NCBI GenBank assembly: GCA_007922195.1
Contig: ML681971.1
Location: 15,434,753-15,498,752, forward strand
Source: Podocnemis expansa
Lineage: Eukaryota; Chordata; Testudines; Podocnemididae
Direction: 5' to 3'
Length of the DNA stretch: 64,000 bases
Positions 61,093 to 64,000 of this stretch are shown here, piece by piece. Position 1 is the first letter of the stretch, and the number at the start of each line of letters is the position of its first letter. The position numbers and the translations under genes are program-made. The notes beneath the pieces are model-generated. The model saw only the letters and a program-made list of their open reading frames with translations, was not told the origin of the DNA and made no database searches.

Positions 61093-61345
61093 TACAACGG
61101 GTGATTTGACTTCACCCCCCTCTATGTGCTGTTTCCCAGTGTTTGAATGTTAACAGCTGCTCTGATTTGTTGTTACTGTGTGACCTTATCCCATTTCTTA
61201 CACTTCCCTGCATTTATTTTCATCACCTTTTGTAAGTTCCCCCTCTTAAAAGCGTCTGATGAAGTGGGATTTTTTCCCACGAAAGCTCATGGGATAAATA
61301 AATCTGTTAGTCTTTAAGTGTCACAGAACTCCTTGCTTCTTTTGG
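61093..61345 (+). mobile_element. Penelope-like element 3' end, best-preserved copy
   Basis: It aligns by eye with 21302-21595 from the gtgatttgacttcaccc word through catttattttcatc to the end. It includes the hairpin module at 61256-61284 and gttagtctttaagtgtcaca. It stops at ccttgcttcttttg, before the agactaacatggctg end seen elsewhere. Confidence 0.7.
61256..61284 (+). other. Hammerhead-ribozyme-like core
   Basis: CTGATGA (61256-61262), one extra A, then a 6-bp stem, GTGGGA (61264-61269) with TCCCAC (61275-61280), then GAAA (61281-61284). This is the order of a hammerhead core around stem II. The extra A before stem II and the lack of obvious stems I and III deviate from the canonical fold. 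Penelope-like elements are known to carry hammerhead motifs. Confidence 0.4.
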
Positions 61346-62494
61346 AGAAAAGGGGTTTCAGGGATGCTAGTGACTTGGGAAAGCAAGCTGGGATTGAAGC
61401 ATACCACCCTCAAATTTTGGAGTTTCCACAAACAACACAGGCCTGCTAGTATTTTCAGTAAAGATCTCTTTCCTGCAACTGAACCTGCCTGCCTGCTGCT
61501 GATGAAACATGCTACACAACCTCTCTTATAACCTATGTTGCACCCCTATGAAGCCCACATTTGTCAAGGAAACCATGATAGAACTGCACTATCAATGTTT
61601 CTCTTCAAACACTGTTGTTACAGGGAGCTTTCCATATCATGGGCATTAACATTTCATTTGCCTGCAAAACAGAAGACAGGAAGTGTGGTGTTTTGTAAAC
61701 ATGATTGCATGATGCTGTAAATCAGGGTCTTCTGGAAAATGTAGCTTCTTCTAATTGTGCTGCTTAGAGTACGCACGCCACCCCCCCACCCCCCCATTAG
61801 TGTTGCTTACTCTGAGGTGAAACTGCTGAGGAGTGAAGTTGAGCTGATGGGCTGGAGCTAGCGACTTGGAACAGCATGAACGATGATATAGGTTGGGGGT
61901 TTTTTGGAAGGAGGGTGAGGGACTCACATAGGCTTGAAGCCAGTATTCACAGCTATGTTGGCAAATTTATTTTGGCAGATCTTTCTAGGTAATGGTAAAT
62001 TTAAAGAAAAGCCTGTGGCCTTAGTGATAAAGAAACACAATTGCACTATGTAACACAGCACTGTATGACCACAAATGAGTTTTTATTGGTTACTCCTGAG
62101 AGGAGGTATTTAATCACTTTTGTCTAAAGCCGAGCCTACTCATGTTCCCCTGCAGGGCTTCTTGTAGCTCACCAATCTAAATTTCCAGATAGAAAATACT
62201 TAAAATATTTGTGCCACATTTAATTCCATTAGCTTTTATGTCAAGAGCAAGTATGTACTACTTGAGCAAAACACTAATGCCTCCTGAAGAAAAATAGTTA
62301 CCTAATATAATTGAACATGTCCTGTTAACAGAGTAGCAATAATATGTTTGTGGAGTTAAGTATAGGCGATTTGATAAAATGAACACAGAGGGCATTGCGC
62401 AATACCAGCACTGTGAGAGTAACATGATGTAGCCAACTGGTTGTACATTAAGAAAATGGCACATTATATTAAGGCTTTTGGTATTTCTGTAGAG
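61346..62494. other. gene-free stretch
   Basis: A C-rich patch (cccccccaccccccc type) lies near 61780-61796. No gene is recognised. Confidence 0.45.
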
Positions 62495-63534
62495 CAGTGG
62501 TCATCAAAGTTCAGGTTGCAACCCAGTACTGGGTCGCAGCACCAGTGCTGCACCTGGGAGGGGGGAGGCTGCCCCTTGCTCCCCTGCCAGCCAACACTGC
62601 TCCTGGGAGGGGGGTGTAGTAACCCTTGGGGAGGAAGGGTTTAACACTCTGGTCAGTGAGTCCCAGGACAGCCAATAGGAACAAAGTGCAGGTTTTTTAA
62701 TTGGAACAGCAGCTTTGCCTGTTCCTGTTTGGATGCAGCAGAGCTCCTGGAAGGATCAGGAGGAGGCCAGAGGGGCCTGAGGAAGAATCCAGCAACATCC
62801 TTACCAAAGATAAGTTAAGTTTGGTACTGACCCAGGCGTGAGTAGAACAGGGAATGTGTTCTTAGACATGGTCAGGGTATTTTCTTTGTTTTTGATTTGT
62901 TTTTGGATTTCTCTGTGCTAAGCACGTGCCCCCTTCCCCCTACCCTGTAACTACCTAAGTTAAATCCAAGAGAAGCAACTCTCTGTGTTTTTTTATCTGT
63001 TATTTTTAATTAAGGATTTTACTTTTTAAGTAAGCTCTGGTTCTGTGTCCTGAAGGGCAAGAGGTTTGTGTGCATGTGCCTCAGACTGCACAGCCAGCTA
63101 CTAAAGGGGACTTTGTTCCAGCTCCAGCTCATATTGCAGCTGGAGTTCAGTCACTTTCCTGAAGGAGGAATAGAAGTGATTGAGGATACCTCACAGGAAG
63201 GAATTCCCAAGTGCGCCTTCCTGGGTTTCAAGAGGTTTTTTGCGTTTGGGTGATGGCAGCGATACCACTCCAAGGCCAGGAATTGGAGGCCTTGGAGAAT
63301 TTTAAGAGCAGGCTTTAAGGCCAGTGGCCTTTCAGGCCTGTTGCAGGCCCCCACCTTCTGCACTCAGAGTGCCAGAGTGGGGAAACAGCCTTGATAGGGG
63401 GCGACACCCCTCCCCTCACAACCATGGTCTCTGTTCAATTTTCTGGCAGTGGCCACTTTTTTTCAGTGGAGGGTCACTGCGTGGCAGAGAGGTCCGGAGC
63501 TGGGTCCTGAGGAAAAAAAGTTAGACAACCATTG
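62495..63534. mobile_element. hAT-type transposon interrupted by an LTR
   Basis: The left end is cagtggtcatcaaagttc; the right end reverse-complements to caatggttgtctaacttt. The flanks ctgtagag (62487-62494) and ctttatag (63535-63542) match at six of eight bases. The hAT sequence is recognised at 62495-62614 and from about 63402 on; the middle is a different element. Confidence 0.65.
62615..63396 (+). mobile_element. LTR-like insertion inside the hAT element
   Basis: It begins tgtagtaacccttgggg. It contains agccaataggaacaaag, tgctaagcacgtgccccc and a decayed polyadenylation region, ttttaattaaggattttac. It ends near aaacagccttgata. Flanking ggggg on both sides may be the duplication, but this is low-complexity. 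The wording matches a repeat I associate with turtle LTRs; the 3' terminus is not a clean CA. Confidence 0.5.
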
Positions 63535-64000
63535 CTTTATAGAGGCAGAGTTCTCTCAGCACTTTCACTCTAGACATGCTGCTGGTTAAGGCAGTAGGCA
63601 GGAGCAAGTGGAATCATAGGTGGGTTGCCCTTGAGCATTGTGAAGATTAAATAGTAAGGAGAGAATTGTCATTGGCGTCTGAGTTTGGGGAGGAAAATCA
63701 GAGGAAAAGGAGTTGACATGCTACCTGGAGTTTTTACCCCAAAGACTGATTTGAAAACTGCACGAGATGCACCATAGACTTAGAGAAAAGAGGTTGTTGG
63801 AAGGAGACGCCTGCACTGTTAAGTGTAGGTTCATGCGTCTATCTGAATGCTTCATTTATGAAGGACTGAATCTTCGTGGCTGGGGCTCTCTCACTCCCAG
63901 CTTGACTTTGAAAAGGACAGCAACAAGTGGAAAGAGAGGAGCTACAGAGGATGTTAAAACTTTTACCATCCTGGACCTGAAGGAAGTCTTGAATTGTGCA
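63535..64000. other. gene-free stretch to window end
   Basis: I recognise no gene or repeat here. Confidence 0.45.

Overview
The window is repeat-rich, gene-poor vertebrate nuclear DNA. Its CR1 LINEs, tRNA-type SINEs with a CR1-like tail, many small hAT-type elements, Penelope-like fragments and MITEs starting near 'ggtatgtctacact' point to a non-avian sauropsid. A turtle is my first choice and a crocodilian the alternative. This is inferred from remembered repeat families, not a database search. I recognise no host protein-coding exon, tRNA, rRNA or CRISPR array.

The only long coding region is a nearly complete CR1 LINE on the minus strand at about 11868-16197. Its ORF1 has paired cysteines and an SGNH/GDSL esterase-like domain. 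Its ORF2 has an AP-type endonuclease and a reverse transcriptase. The copy is dead: it has four in-frame stops, a frameshift near the ORF2 end, and FADN where the active site normally reads FADD.

Layout. 1-6 kb: a CR1 edge fragment, a decayed Penelope-like element and a TA-flanked DNA element. 6.0-6.95 kb: a solo LTR with a 5-bp target duplication and an internal 51-bp minisatellite. 7-11.8 kb: unique DNA, two SINEs and a MIR-like SINE. 11.9-16.2 kb: the CR1. 16.2-29 kb: mostly unique DNA with possible conserved non-coding blocks, a Penelope-like end, a second LINE 3' end and a C-rich tract. 29-38.6 kb: a hAT nested in a MITE, two more MITEs, another hAT, a SINE and an LTR candidate with an imperfect tandem repeat. 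38.8-50 kb: CA repeats, a perfect inverted Penelope-like pair, three hAT elements and a GC-rich MITE with five palindromes. 50-64 kb: unique DNA, a CR1 3' end, a hAT-like element, a MITE, the best hammerhead-like Penelope end, and an LTR nested in a hAT.

Nothing here is clearly a new biological system. The strongest leads are the fold-back Penelope-like structure at 42.55-42.75 kb, the hammerhead-like core at 61.26 kb, the palindrome cluster at 44.9-45.6 kb, the in-frame minisatellite in the LTR, and six hAT insertions whose 8-bp target duplications can still be read.
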